Shown: positions 11,557 through 23,699 of the stretch, piece after piece
Layout of the letters: every line of letters begins with the position of its first letter
How positions within the stretch are numbered: position 1 is the stretch's first letter
Made by a program: the position numbers and the translations under genes
DNA from: Leptobrachium leishanense
Lineage: Eukaryota > Chordata > Amphibia > Anura > Megophryidae
Assembly (NCBI GenBank): GCA_009667805.1
Contig: CM019063.1
Span: forward strand, 85,959,877-86,023,876
Direction: 5' to 3'
DNA length: 64,000 nucleotides
The notes under the pieces: generated by a model
What the model was told of the DNA's origin: nothing
Databases searched by the model: none
The model's input: only the letters and a program-made list of their open reading frames with translations

Positions 11557-12345
11557 TTAACCCCATACTGACAGGACTGTTTTACCATTGTCTGTCCAAA
11601 AGTACCAACTGCTGTTTTGACATTTCTGCACTATTTGTGTTTAGCTCTAATTTTCCTCTTACTCGTTTACTGTACCCTCACATATTATATACTGGTTTTC
11701 TCACCACTAAATGGACTTTCTAAAGACACCGCTACTTTCGTCATATCATACAATTTACAATAAAAAAATTATGAAATATGCTGAAAAAACACACTCTTTT
11801 GAACTTTGACAGCCAAAATCTCTTATGCATTTACAACTGCCAAAAAAGACCCCGGCTAAATAGTTTCTAAACTTTGTCCTGAGTTTAGAAATACAAGATG
11901 TTTACATGTTTTTTTGCTTTTTAACCCATTCACTGCTGAGCCATTTCACCTCTTCATGCAGCATCAATTGTTCACATTATAATTGAAACATGAACAATAG
12001 CGCTGCATTAATAATTTTTTTTTTAAAAAACAGGGTTTTATTTATTTATTTATGTTTTATTTTATTTTTTTATTCGTAATATGGTCTTGTTTGGTATCCT
12101 TGGAAAGGCCATGCTCTGCTCCCTTTCCAAGGATAGAAACATGATCCTCTAGCTGTCACCCATCCGGAGATAAGGGGGGCCCAAATGTATAAAACTGATG
12201 GTCTGACTTTCTTGACGTCATACCACCATGGAACCCCGGTCACAGAGGTGAGTATAGGGAGGGAGGGCCACCTAACGATGACATACCAGGTATGTCCTTG
12301 GTCGTTTAAGTGGTCGCTTTTGTAGGACGTACCTGGTACATCATT
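11557..12345. mobile_element. TTAA-type element, family T2, probably incomplete
   Basis: It begins TTAACCCCATACTGACAGG and is homologous along its length to T1 (CACTAAATGGACTTTCTA, then GACCCCGGCTAAATAGTTT). Near 12275-12345 is a palindrome built on GACATACCAGGTATGTCC, in the place of the T1 palindrome. The right boundary is not certain. Related fragments are at 41085-41564. Confidence 0.55.
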
Positions 12346-12540
12346 GGTTGCTATGCGGTTACACATTGCATGGTCATAATTGGTATCGTTGGAAACGCCA
12401 GACTCTGACTTTTTCACTTGTCCTTGTGCAGTGTAAAAATTAGAGACGCAGTTGTGCAAAGAGCCCCCGTCGCCCCTCACTGCAATGGAAAGTATATTCC
12501 CCTTTTTCAGTTTTACACTAGAAATTGACTTTATTTCTGC

Positions 12541-13353
12541 TCATACCAGGGTTTCATCCCTGGTGATGCTCTGCCAGGCCTCTACTGCAACTGTCTTCAG
12601 TTCCTGCTTGTTCTTGGGGCATTTTCCCTTCAGTTTTGTCTTCAGCAAGTGAAATGCATGCTCAATGGGATTCAGGTCAGGTGATTGACTTGGCCATTGC
12701 ATAACATTCCACTTCTGTCCCTTCAAAAACTCTTTGGTTGCTTTTGCAGTATGCTTTGGGTCTTTGTCCATCTGCACTGTGACACTACCACCACCATGCT
12801 TCACTGATGAGGTGGTATGCTTAGGATCATGAGCAGTTCCTTTCCTTCTCCATACTCTTTTCTTCCCATCACTCTGGTACAAGTTGATCTTGGTCTCATC
12901 TGTCCATAGGATCTTGTTCCAGAACTGTGAAGGCTTTGTTAGGTTTTGTTTGGCAAACTCTAATCTGGACTTCCTGTTTTTGAGGCTCACCAATGGTTTA
13001 CATCTTGTGGTGAACCCTCTGTATTCACTCTGGTGAAGTCTTCTCTTGATTGTTGACTTTGACACACATACACCTACCTCCTGGAGAGTGTTCTTGATCT
13101 GGCCAACTGTTGTGAAGTGTGTTTTCTTCACCAGGGAAAGAATTCTTCGGTCATCCACCACAGTTGTTTTCCGTGGTCTCCCGGGTCTTTTGGTGTTGCT
13201 GAGCTCACCGGTGCATTCCTTCTTTTTGAGAATGTTCCAAACAGTTGTTTTGGCCGTGCCTAATGTTCTTGCTATCTCTCTGATGGTTTTTTTTTTGTTT
13301 CTTAGCCTATTGATGGCTTGCTTCACTGATAGTGACAGCTCTTTGGATCTCAT
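12541..13353 (-). pseudogene. Tc1-like transposase with an in-frame catalytic-core deletion
   Basis: This would be a cut-and-paste transposase of about 270 codons, starting at the methionine of MRSKELS. An N-terminal helix-turn-helix region (KQAINRLR, then TIREIARTLG) is followed by the GRPR-type motif KRPGRPRKT and a second DNA-binding part. Catalytic residues visible are the first Asp in WTDET, the second in QMDKDPKHT, and Glu in LNPIEH. The second Asp and Glu are 34 residues apart, as in DD34E enzymes. Only 43 residues separate the first two Asp, about half the usual Tc1 spacing, so some 45 residues are missing between GGGSV and TVQMD without loss of frame. The protein should be inactive. 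The open frame continues upstream to 13587 through the 5' untranslated region, which I do not count as coding. Confidence 0.85.
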
Positions 13354-13714
13354 CTTGAGAGTTGACAGCAACAGATTCCAAATGCAAATAGCACACTTGA
13401 AATTAACTCTGGGCCTTTTATCTGCACATTGTAATTGGGGTAATGAGGGAATATCACACACCTGGCCATGGAACAGCTGAGAAGCCAATTGTCCCATTAC
13501 CTTTGATCCCTTAACAAGTGGGAGGCTCATCTGCAAACTGCTGTAAGTCCTACACCGTTCACCTGAGTTGGATGTACATACCCTCAAATTAAAGCTGACA
13601 GTCTGCAGTTAAAGCACATTGTGTTTGTTTCCTTCCAACTCCATTGTGGTGGTGTATAGAGCCAAAGATGTTAGAATTATGTTGATGTCCCAATATTTCT
13701 GGACCTGACTGTAG
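12541..13714 (-). mobile_element. Tc1-like transposon, 3' end missing
   Basis: The TIR is present at the 5' end of the element: the minus strand from 13714 reads TACAGTCAGGTCCAGAAATA. Downstream the transposase frame runs to about 12541, and no matching TIR follows. The left flank passes straight into unrelated sequence near 12540. TACAGT ends and a TA target are standard for Tc1/mariner elements. Confidence 0.8.
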
Positions 13715-13947
13715 CACCTGTGAGTTATCACTGTACAGTAAGTGAAGTCTTCAGTCAGATGAAATTGAGAAATGAGTATTGTTATCTGCGCTCTCTGATA
13801 TGACAAAGTATCCCAAAATTGAAATTTTTCCTCAAAGCCTTTCATTGAAACTAACTCAGATCAAAACTAGCTTTTTGCACTTTCACAGGATTTAGGAATT
13901 ATTTTTATAAAAAAATGTATATATTGATGAAATTAGAAAATAATTAA

Positions 13948-14565
13948 CCCTTTCGCTGCTTAGCCATTTTACACCTGTGTGCTGAGCTCATTTTTACTGG
14001 TTTCACTCATCATGTTTAAACGCGATTTGAAGTCAAATTTTATTATACAACCCAGATAAATTATGTATCGTTCTTTCCGGCAGACTCAGCAGATTCATAA
14101 TATATCATTATTATATGTATACGTCATGTCCTGCCTGAATATTATAACAAGAAATGCAATACAAATTGAATTTTTAATCATCTACAGCGTGAAAAGTGTT
14201 TTTTTCTTCACATTTTATCATGCGAGCCTTTGCGGTTATATTTTCTACGGGGTGCGCTTGTTAAAAAAATTAGAAATGGAGACTCGATACAATTTTTTGG
14301 GGGGAAATTACTTGTTTTTTAGCAAACGCCCCCCATAGAAAAAATCATTAGTGCAGCATCGTTGTTCACATTATAATTGAAATGAGAACAATATTGCTGC
14401 ATTAATAAAACAAAACAAACTAAAAAAGTTTATTTATTTATTTTATTTTATTTTTATTTTTTGTTTTTTTACATTTTACATGGTTATGTTCTGGCCGTTC
14501 CAATGATACCAAACATTAACCCCTAGCTGCCACTGATCGGGAGATAGGGGGTTCATAATCCAAGG
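13948..14565. mobile_element. TTAA-type element, family T3, copy 1
   Basis: It follows TTAA at 13944-13947 and begins CCCTTTCGCTGC. It matches 21978-22996 for about 600 bp, including TATCGTTCTTTCCGGCAGAC and TATCATGCGAGCCTTTGCGG. The right end is not clear. No protein is encoded. Confidence 0.6.
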
Positions 14566-14966
14566 TGTTCAAACAGCTTCGGCACTTTGGTAAACACGTC
14601 CAAGGTGCAGACAATTTGGGGGCATATTTTGGAACCTGTTTGAAAATGAGTTTCTATTGCCGTAAACAAAATTCCTTGGCATTGCTCCAGAATATGATAT
14701 GATTGAGTTTAGGCTATTTTGAGCCCCTGCAAGGGCTTTTGAAGATCAAGTATACTCGATCATGACAGTGCTGATATAAAACAAGTAGATAAGGATTGTA
14801 GTCACAATTATGCCTCATGTGCACAAATAAATAAATATAATATATGTACTGGCTGGGTGGAGTAGAGGTAACATCACTGCTCTATAACTGTGGAGACACA
14901 GGTTCACATCCCGGTCAGAGCACCTCTCCAGTAAGTGTCCTTGGGCAAGACACCTAACGGTACATA

Positions 14967-15492
14967 CCCTGTTTCCCCTAAAATAAGACCTACTTCGAAA
15001 ATAAGACCTAGTACTCTTTTTGATAAATGCTAACGTATAAGACCTACCCCGAAAATAAGACCTAGTTTGATTCCCTGGGCTAATGGTGGCATAAAGGGCA
15101 ACTTGAAGAGCCGCGGTAGAGAGTCAGCGATGCTGGCGCCAGATGAAGCGAGGCGGCAGCGGAGGGAGCAGAGCCGCATAAGCTGATGCTTCCTCTAGCG
15201 CCGGCTCCTGTCACAGGCAGAGTGATACTAGATTTACACCGCCTGTGAAGAATCGATAGTGAAAATGCGGTTTGCTCATTCTGGCCAGCGATTGGTTACC
15301 AAATTGCTATTGAAAAGGTATGGCCCCCCTGATTGCTTTGATCACCCTATTTTTAACTTTGCCACTCACTCCTGTCTTGCAAGTCTTCTACTGGTATTAA
15401 AAAAATTAAGACCTACCCCGAAAATAAGACCTAGTGTGTTTTTTTTGGGCCAAAAAAATATAAGACAGTGTCTTATTTTCGGGGAAACACGG
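14967..15492. mobile_element. TA-target MITE (mariner-like), 526 bp
   Basis: The left end is CCCTGTTTCCCCTAAAATAA and the right end, inverted, is CCGTGTTTCCCCGAAAATAA. TA stands on both sides (14965-14966 and 15493-15494). The empty site in the SINE copy near 8840 has a single TA at this position. AAAATAAGACCTA blocks recur near both ends. The middle is GC-rich and has no transposase. A TA target fits the Tc1/mariner group. Confidence 0.75.
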
Positions 15493-15641
15493 TACTTACT
15501 ACCACACCATATCGGCTGTGGAGTCCAGTGGTAGCGACTCTACCCTTTGACCGTGGAGAAGCAAATCAAAATCCCATGCAGCACATCCCTCCAATACAAC
15601 TGTGGAGAAGTCTCGACTTTACGAGAAGCAGGTTCATTTAA

Positions 15642-16862
15642 CCCCTTAGTGACCGGGCGGTTTTACACAAATCCGTCCTTTAGTGACCGCTGCTGTTTTT
15701 ACGTTTCTGCGCTGTTAGGGTTTAGGTCAAATTTTCCTCTTACACGTTTATTCAACCCACACATATTATACACCCTTTTTCCCGCCATTAAATGGACTTT
15801 CTAGAAATACCATTATTTCCATCATATCCAATAATTTAATATAAAAAAAATATGAAATATGATGAAAAAAATGGTAAAAACACACTTTTTCGTAATTTAA
15901 TCTCCTAAAGCTATAACCACCAATAAAGACCCCGGCTAAATAGTTTCCAAATTTTATCCCGAGAATAGAAATACCCAATTTTTACATGTTTTTACCTTTT
16001 AACCCTTTCACTGCTGAGCCAGTTCACCTATGTGCGCTGCGCTCATTCTGACCATTTTGTGCTAATTATTTTGAGATGTCAGCCTAGGTCCTATTTAATT
16101 AAACCCCCCCAGACAAAATTTTTTTTTTTTAAAAAACACATTTTTTTATTTTATTTAATTTTTTTATTATAATTTTTTTTTTTTATTTATTTTTAAACCA
16201 AACCTGGTCATGTTTGGTATCATTTGAAAGGCCATGATCAGGCCTTTCAAATGATGTCAAATATGACCATCTAGCTGCCATGGATCGGGAGATAAAGGGA
16301 TCCTTAGGATCCCCTTATCTCTACATGGCAGCTAGAGGGTTAACTGGCCCACTGACATCCTCACACATATGGTGAGGTTGTCAGTGGGTGGGGGGGGACC
16401 TGGAGGCTAGGCTGACATCCAAGATGTCAGCCCCCCTCCAGGTTCGAATCGCGTTTTGGCGCCAATTCGCGCTAAAATGCAATCCGGCGGCGAAATGGTT
16501 AATGCTATACACCGCTGAAAAGGGGAGACTCTCCCCTTTTCAGCGGTGCAAAAAGCATTTTGCTAGCATCAATGGTTGGGGAGATAGAGGGCTCCAAAGG
16601 AGCCACCCCTCCCCTTCATTGAATTACATGGGGGCACCTTCTGATGACGTCACCACGCAGCGTGGCGACGTCATCAGCCTCGCCTGCCCATGTAAATCAC
16701 ATGGGCAGGCTTCCTCCCTGCCAGATCGCCGTGGGATCCGACGAGGGAGGTGAGTATCGGGCGGGAGGGGGATTTGGCGCCGCTGACGTACCCTGTACGT
16801 CTGCGGGTCTAAGGGAGACCCGAGGACAGGACGTACAGGGTACGTCAGGGGTCATTAAGGGG
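15642..16862. mobile_element. TTAA-target transposon, family T1, copy 2
   Basis: TTAA flanks it at 15638-15641 and 16863-16866. The ends are CCCCTTAGTGACC and, inverted, CCCCTTAATGACC. It is inverted relative to 87-1311 and similar over its whole 1.22 kb. In the SINE copy at 7378-8960 the same position is unoccupied, which proves the boundaries. Confidence 0.85.
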
Positions 16863-17150
16863 TTAACCACCAGGTCGCTGCTCTACAATCATGGACCCGC
16901 TCATGGACCCGATCCCACTCAGAAGACGCCACCAGCGAATGTCCTTGGGCAAGACACTTAATGCTATGGATGCACCTTCCTGACAAAATACTTATACATC
17001 TCAGAGAGTGTAAGTTCCTTTGGGAACAGGGTCCCCCTGAATCAGGCCGTATCATCCATGTGTTGTATTCCAATGTATCAACTCCTTGTACACTGATCTT
17101 GTAAAGCGCTGCATAATATGTGGCGCTATATAAATAAAGAATGATAATAA

Positions 17151-18280
17151 TTAATAAGTTACATTCAGACCATTTCTCGGTACTCCTGTTTGATATTTTG
17201 TTGCCAGTTTTAATACAAGGTCTTAAATGTAGAACAATAACCATGGAATGCAGTACAACCATTTTCTAAAAGTTAGAAGTTTTGGTAACAATTACTACTT
17301 GTACGTGTACATATTTTTTTAGAAAGTGATCTGTTTTATTCCTTCCATCCTATGTAAATCAAGAAAAACATCTAGACATTTGCACACATTTGAAATTGAC
17401 ATATTTTATTTGTAATAGACATATATACACTCCAAACCACCAAGCTCAATATTTTAGAAACAGTAGAAATGACAGATTCATAGAGTGATTATGATTTCAT
17501 GGAACCCCTTTTTCACCTTTATTTTATTATCCTGTCTTAAAAAAGCAATGACTTCCCTACTTTTCCTTTTCGTCTTTACATCATGTGCATATGTTGTTAG
17601 TTATCTACACTGTATATGTGATTTATAATTGCAGTCTTCCTTGGCTTTTTTTCCTGTAAAAATCATTCATTTATCTCGGTTGACATTCATCCTTCCTAAC
17701 AAATAATCACAAAATTCAGTATCTTCCAGATTGGATTATGAGATGATTTGATTAAAAATTTATATATATGGTCACTCTAATGTTAATTAATTAACTTACA
17801 TCTAGTCCAGTCTAAGACACACACAATCGCCTTTTTACATGAATGCATATTAACCCCTTCACTGCCAAGTGCTTTTTGTTAAAAAAAATAATATTATAAC
17901 ATTTCAAATTTGTAATGTGAAGTCAACAATAAAATATAGGATAATGTAGACATTTTACACAGAAATTGTGGTTCTGAGCTAGTTAATAATTCAAATAATG
18001 TAAATTTGCTAATTTTAATTTTTTTTATGTATTCAGTTAAGCTTTAAAGAACTTTTTTTTGGCATGGAAGGTTTTGAACTGTAGCAAGTATCGTTTATCC
18101 TGCACAATTTCACATGGGGTCTGCATTATCAGCATACAGGCAGACATGGCCAAACACAGTAAATATGATGAAATTAGAAAATAAAATGGTCAGATATCCT
18201 ACTTTCGGGTATTTGTATTGATTATATTGGGATTATTAGCAATGCAGCTTCCAGAAATTACCAGTAGAATTTAAATTAAT
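17151..18280. other. A/T-rich region with no gene recognised
   Basis: A fragment of a TTAA-type end (TTAACCCCTTCACTGCC) lies near 17851. Otherwise I see no domain, TIR or tandem repeat. Confidence 0.45.
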
Positions 18281-18720
18281 ATAGAAACATAGAAACATAG
18301 AAAAATGTCGGCAGATAAGAACCTTTCGGCCCATCTAGTCTGCCCAATTACATGGATACTTTACCTGGATTTATCTTTTGTTTAGGATAGCCTTATGCCT
18401 ATCCCATGCCTGCTTAAATTCAATTACTGTTTTAGCCTCTACCACTTCAACTGGAAGACTGTTCCATGTATCCACCACCCTCTCCGTAAAATAATGCTTC
18501 CTGATGTTACTTTTAAACCTTTGCCCCTCTAATCTAAGACTATGTCCTCTTGTTTTGCTACTTTGTTTCCTTTTAAATATACTCCCTTCCTCTACGTTGT
18601 GGATTCCCTTTATGTATTTAAATGTTTCTATCATATCTCCTCTGTCTCGTCTTTTTCCAAGCTGTACATGTTAAGATCATTAAGCCTTTCCTGGTAACTT
18701 TTCTCCTTCAAGCCGTACAC
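18281..18720 (-). mobile_element. CR1 LINE 3' end, copy 1
   Basis: On the minus strand the element ends in TTTCTATG repeated, the 8-bp microsatellite tail of CR1-clade LINEs. It contains the last part of the CR1 ORF2. The 5' break falls at CCGTACACC (minus GGTGTACGG), the same point as in the copy at 59722-60165. Confidence 0.75.
18371..18634 (-). pseudogene. CR1 ORF2 C-terminal remnant
   Basis: This is the last 87 codons of a CR1-clade reverse transcriptase. Motifs seen are GDMIETFKYIKGI in relatives (here it starts inside it), LRLEGQRFKSN, and the WNSLPVEVVEA segment near the end. WNSLP followed by FK is typical of CR1 and Jockey C-termini. The upstream part is out of frame because one T is missing in a run near 18650, compared with 60093. 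No catalytic motifs are left, so it cannot act. Confidence 0.75.
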
Positions 18721-18948
18721 CATTAAATATATTATATATTATTTATGTGTATGGAAATTACAGTAACACTTTGTATCTATACTGTATAAGGATTTTCAGT
18801 AATTATAACCCACTGAATGTTATCCCTGTACAGCAGTGAGTGACCCCAGAGCTCGCCCTGTATTCTGCCCTCTCCCTGGATGTTGTAATGCAGCAGGAAA
18901 GTTTTTGAACTTTTTGTTAGAGTTACAGTATTACAGAGGGAAAGCTGT

Positions 18949-19863
18949 CAGGGTTATTCAAAGAGATACGAATGGCTGCCGAAAGGGAACCGAACGCTGA
19001 AAATCAGCGTTCAGTTACCTTTCCTGGCCATTCGGCTATCCAGAGAGCAGGCAATTCGCCAAATCCTGGCGAATTGCCTGCACAAACGGTGCCTGTTCGT
19101 GCCTGTTCGAGGGCAGTGAATCCCCATAGAGAAGCAATGCTTCGTCTATTCAGAGAGCAAAACCCAGCAGTGAAAAGTTGCCGAATTGCCCTGCCATTTG
19201 GTGGCTTCATGCGGCATATTTATTCAGGCGAATCCTATAGGCTTCAATGTTATAAATATTCCCATTTTAATGCAATATCTAATAAACCATTGATTATAAT
19301 ATTCTGCAGTAAAAAGTCTCTTCATTTATAGATTTTTTGGGATATTTTAAGCATTTTTCGGGATTTTTTTCCCCCAAATTTTTTTCCTTTTTTATTTTAT
19401 TTTTTTAAACGTTTGTTCTTTTTTCAGTAACAGCCCTTTTTATTATCATTCCCTGGACCTCATTTGTAAATGTCAGACATTTTTGCTCAGTAGGTTGTTT
19501 GCAAACAGCGTTTCACTTTTCAAACATTCAAGCAAACTGTTTTTTTTTTCACTCCATTCTTCTGCGGTGTCGTGTTTTTCCGGCGGCTCCGCTGCGTGTG
19601 ATCGGCTCCTGCTCGGGTTTTTCCTGCGTTTTCATCAGGGTTAATCCAGATGTTTTTGTGGGTTTTCGGTATACCTTTGCCGGTTTTTGTGGTGAGTTTT
19701 CGGCGGGTTTGCGGCGACTTTTCCCTGCATTACGACGGCCCTGTGGTGCTTGCTGAATACACCGCAGGGTCGCCGAAATGGGATCGCCAAATCGTGCCGA
19801 ATTGAAGAGAACGAAAAGTCACCGAACTTGCGGTGAATTTTCGATTCTCTTTCAATAACCCTG
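18949..19863. mobile_element. TTA-type non-autonomous transposon, family H2, copy 1
   Basis: The ends are CAGGGTTATTCAAAGAG and, inverted, CAGGGTTATTGAAAGAG. The flanks are TGT on each side (18946-18948 and 19864-19866). It is inverted relative to the copy nested in Gypsy-1 (32425-33335), whose 3-bp duplication TTA is proved by an empty site. Open frames inside show no transposase motif. A 3-bp target suggests PIF/Harbinger, but there is no protein to confirm it. Confidence 0.65.
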
Positions 19864-19866
19864 TGT

Positions 19867-20814
19867 GAATTTTCACAGTAAATTTTGTTTCTCCACACGG
19901 GGCACATTAATCCCACCTTAAAAAGATAAGTAAATGGGGCTTGATATGCTAATGATTGCTTTTCAATGTTGAGGTACACTGCATTTTTTAATGCAAAATT
20001 GAGTTTGATAGTAAAAGGGTTAATCTATTTTTGATTTACAACATAACATGACAATCTTAGCGTGGAACCATGTTTCATGATAACAGTCATATCTCATCCA
20101 TTAAATATAACAGTAACAGATCTGGGTGTAATTAACTCACCCAATTAGCAATGTTTTCATCAATGCACTTTTTCTTAAACACTGTAATCAGCATTAAAAC
20201 TCGACAGGACCTGCGTCACTTACAGGACCGCATATGATATCTTACAGGCAAAAACATCGCTGCTTCTTATACGATGTGTATCTGCAGACAATACAACGAC
20301 AAGCCTGAGGCTGCAAAAGAGACCTTAGGAAGCTTAAAAATAACATTGTGTATGATTTGTGTACATCTGAGTGATGTTTCATTCATTGCCAGTGCTTAGA
20401 AGTCACTGCCGAGTAGATATTTAGCAAGCAAACTACAGATTTAATGGTCCTTGCCAATTGCCCACTTGTATTAGCGTAAGCTGGAACAAATGTATTTTTC
20501 TCATGTGGAGCAGATGTGACAATGTATACCATGGATGACAAAATATTAATAAAAGGATAACTTGAATAAAATCTGCAAGAAAAACAAAGGAGTAGAACAA
20601 CTGTTTTCTTGGTTTACAGAAATATATATATATATAAATGTTTATATATACACATATATATATATTGAAACAGCAGAGGGAAGCACTAAGGCACTAAATA
20701 AAACTGAATTTATTAAGTGTGCATTAAAAAAAATCTGACGTTTCGGCTCCTAAGAGCCTTTATCAAGGAATAAAAACAATACATATGCACACTAATTTAT
20801 GAGAAAGTTGGCGG
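19867..20814. other. Unassigned region with TA microsatellites
   Basis: TA runs lie at about 20622-20665. Next to them is a block with GACGTTTCGGCTCC followed by GAGCCTTTATCAAGG (20738-20767), which looks like a transposon end. No gene seen. Confidence 0.45.
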
Positions 20815-21360
20815 GTGAGCTTACTCTTTTAATGACCATTAATAGAAACCAAAGCCTCTAATTGTGTTTTGTTTCACACCGTATAATGGGAATAAGCGCA
20901 GATGACATTTTTCTCTTTGTTATGTTTTACACATGTTGCTGGGCTGGATGCATTTGGTGGTTGCAACCGCCCCATCTGGGAATAGGCGAGACCCCACCCC
21001 TCCTGTACTATGTATGTTTTATTGTACCTCCAGCCAGGTCATCATTGCAGCATGTTCCGCTCCATGTCTTTGTATTTTTATCCCCAGGCGGATTTGTTTC
21101 TGGGGGGGCATAAATAAATGCCCACCAGTCTACCTCATGACTGAAAAGCAGCATGAGCAAGTTATGGTTCGCTATACAGCAGCCTGTGGCTCCATTTTTG
21201 GATAGGACTCACCCTCACTAGAGGTGCCGTGACGTTGGCGGTTGAGCTTTCTCTTTTCATGGCCATTAATAGAAACCAAAGCCTCGAATTGTGTTTTGTT
21301 TCACACCGTATAATGGGAATAAGCGCAGATGACATTTTTCTCTTTGTTATGAGAAAGTAA
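20815..21360. repeat. Repeat family R39, copy 1, with a 110-bp direct repeat
   Basis: A segment of about 110 bp with ATTGTGTTTTGTTTCACACC and GGGAATAAGCGCAGATGAC occurs at about 20825-20930 and again at 21248-21352, in the same direction. Related sequence is inverted at 39185-39770. I cannot place the superfamily. Confidence 0.6.
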
Positions 21361-21794
21361 TATACTCACCCCCCCCCCAAATGATGTGATACCGCGTATT
21401 AGGTCACATCGGAGGAGTGCAATCATCACATTTCATTAGGTCACATCACATCGGAGGAGAAAGCAATCCACTCCCTGCATCAGCGTGGGCAAAGATATCT
21501 GTAGAGAATAGCATTACAAAAATGTTAAAGCAAAAAAATAAATAAACAAGGACCAGGATAATGAAAATAGTGTACAACCAACTAGGTATGAAGAGATGTG
21601 TTATGCGAATACCTGAACATGTGATGGGCCGTAAAAAGAGAAATGTTCGGGATGTGTGGTGCATGGGTGTGATGGAAACTTATGTGAATGCCTGACTGCG
21701 TGTTTGGCCTTAAAACAGAAAATGTTCAGGATGTGTGGTGCATGGGTGTGATAAATATATATACACACTTCACTTACCTGCCACTTGACTTACC
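21361..21794. other. Unassigned stretch with a short tandem duplication
   Basis: Two copies of a unit of about 79 bp occur at about 21605-21752. Both contain GATGTGTGGTGCATGGGTGT. A C-run is at 21369-21377. No gene seen. Confidence 0.55.
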
Positions 21795-21945
21795 CCTCTC
21801 CTCTTAGATTGTGAGCTCTCGGGCAGGGTCCTCCCTCCTTCTGTTCTGTGTGTGTAACATGTACTGTATGTATATTTGTTATTCGGTCTCTCCCATTGTA
21901 CAGTGTTAAGGAATTTGTTGGCACTTTATAAATACTTGTAACTGG
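21795..21945 (+). repeat. L2/CR1-type 3' tail fragment
   Basis: It contains AGATTGTGAGCTCTCGGGC and TTGGCACTTTATAAATACTT. It closely matches 9275-9410. Confidence 0.6.
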
Positions 21946-21977
21946 AACTGGAATGGTGGCTGCACTTGAGATTTTAA

Positions 21978-22996
21978 CCCTTTCGCTGCTGAGCCATTTC
22001 ACTCCTGTTTGCTGAGCTCATTTTTACCGGTTTCGCTCATCATGTTTAAACGCGATTTGAAGTCACATTTTATTATACGACCCAGACAAATTATATATCG
22101 TTCTTTCCGGCAGACTCGGCAGATTCATAATATATCATTATTATATGTATACGTCATGTTCTTCCTGAATATTATAACAAAAAAATGCAATAAAAGTAGA
22201 ATTTTCAATCATCTACAGTGTGTAAAGTGTTTGTTTTCACATTTTATCATGCGAGCCTTTGCGGTTATATTTTCTATGGGGTGCGCTTGTTAAAAAAAAT
22301 TAGAAATGGGGACTCGTTACATTTTTTGGGGGGGAAATTACGTGATTTTTAGCAAACGCCCCCCATAGAAAAAAACATTGCTAGTGCAGCATCATTGTTC
22401 ACATTATAATTGAAATGGGAACAATATTGCTGCATCAATAAAACAAAAAAACCTGTTTATTTTTTAAAAAAATGTTTTTTATTTTTTTAATTTTAATTAA
22501 AAAAAATTCCCTTTAGGGTTAACATGGTCATATTTGGTATCATTGGAAAGGCCAAGGGATCGGGAGATAGTCGGTTCATTGGAACCCTTATCTCCACCAT
22601 AGGTGGCAGCTAGGGGTTAACTCCGGAACTGACGTCATCGCGCAATGCCGCAAGGGGTTAAAGGCAGCTAGTGCTTGGAAAGGCAGGCTGTGCCCTTCAA
22701 GCGGTGCCTGCCTTGCCTTTCGCTTCTGGCCCGTATGGATGGGGAGGGAGAGAGGTCGCCCCCTCCCCTTCAGGCACCTTCCCCGCACTGGTGGGGGGGT
22801 GCCTGGAATAGACGTTATCAAGCTGGCGCAATGACATCTATTCGTGCCTGCCTTTGTCCCGGAGGCAGGGCTGAGATCAAAGATGTCTGCACCGGGGGGC
22901 CGGCATCCCGGCCGATCGTGGCTGCAAAGGGAGGACGTGCGCAGCCGAGTGCTGATGCGGCAGGACGCGCTGAGTGCGTCATCCGCATTGAAGTGG
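21978..22996. mobile_element. TTAA-type element, family T3, copy 2
   Basis: TTAA lies at 21974-21977 and 22997-23000. The ends are CCCTTTCGCTGC and, inverted, CCACTTCAATGC, which agree at about 8 of 12 positions. The left 600 bp match 13948-14565. The right third is GC-rich with short open frames and no recognised domain. An inner TTAA at about 22617 is another possible right end. Confidence 0.55.
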
Positions 22997-23000
22997 TTAA

Positions 23001-23699
23001 AAATACAAAAACTTTATTAATGCAGTAATATATAATGGACCAACCTTTCTTGGAATCCCAGCTCAGCTCGACCATACATACGCAATTTCCTGCTTAATTA
23101 TCAAATAAAAATGTTGAACAACAACAAGAAATTAGACTTTAAGGCGCTGGGCCTGAGGGGGGAGCGAGGCCGCAAGCAAGAATAGAGCAATGGAGAAATT
23201 CAGGATAATACAGAAATGTTTTATACGCAGTTTAAATTTGTACACTATCTAGCTTAAATGGCTACTTTATAAAAATGGTGAAAAGTGTCTTTAATATCTT
23301 ACATTACACAGCGTCTTCAAGAGTGTTAGTATCTTTGGACGAAGAATGAGTGAAATTGAGAAATAGTATACTGTATATGTTTTAAATAAACTAGAACAAA
23401 TTGTGAATAAAGCATAACTTGAAGATGTGCATATAAGTTCTGTAATAACGGTTGTGTTTTTGTAACAGTTTATTAGTATGACAAGCTATTTGGTGTTTGT
23501 AGGAATATTTGCAAATAAGTTCGGTATAAAACTCTACAGGGCATATTACAATACACAATGTGCTTAAACGGGGATGCTAATGGGGAAAATCTGCACCTGC
23601 AGGTTTCCCCTTAGCGTCCCCGGTTTAGCACCATATTTCAGGGCAGGCACTAATTCAGCAGCCTGACCCGTAACACAGCGGTAACCCTGATACTTATTT
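23001..23699. other. Unassigned region with a hairpin-type MITE
   Basis: At about 23567-23630 is an imperfect hairpin whose arms carry AACGGGGATGCTAATGGGG and its inverted form, with CTGCACCTGCAG at the centre. Similar hairpins lie at 28246-28312 and 57428-57490. No gene seen. Confidence 0.5.

Larger units (their letters stand above)
14851..17150 (+). mobile_element. Composite tRNA-headed SINE with L2-type tail, carrying two nested transposons
   Basis: The SINE lies in three pieces: 14851-14966, 15495-15641 and 16867-17150. The head resembles that of the SINE at 28557. The tail holds GTAAAGCGCTGCATAATATG and ends in TATATAAATAAAG with A/T repeats, as in the L2 LINE at 46105. The minus-strand copy at 7378-8960 runs through both junctions here without interruption, so it gives the empty sites. 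It has at least three tRNA-like or related units in tandem. Confidence 0.7.

Noticed and set aside
13046..13480. Plus-strand frame of 144 codons
   Set aside because: It is the antisense shadow of the Tc1 transposase.
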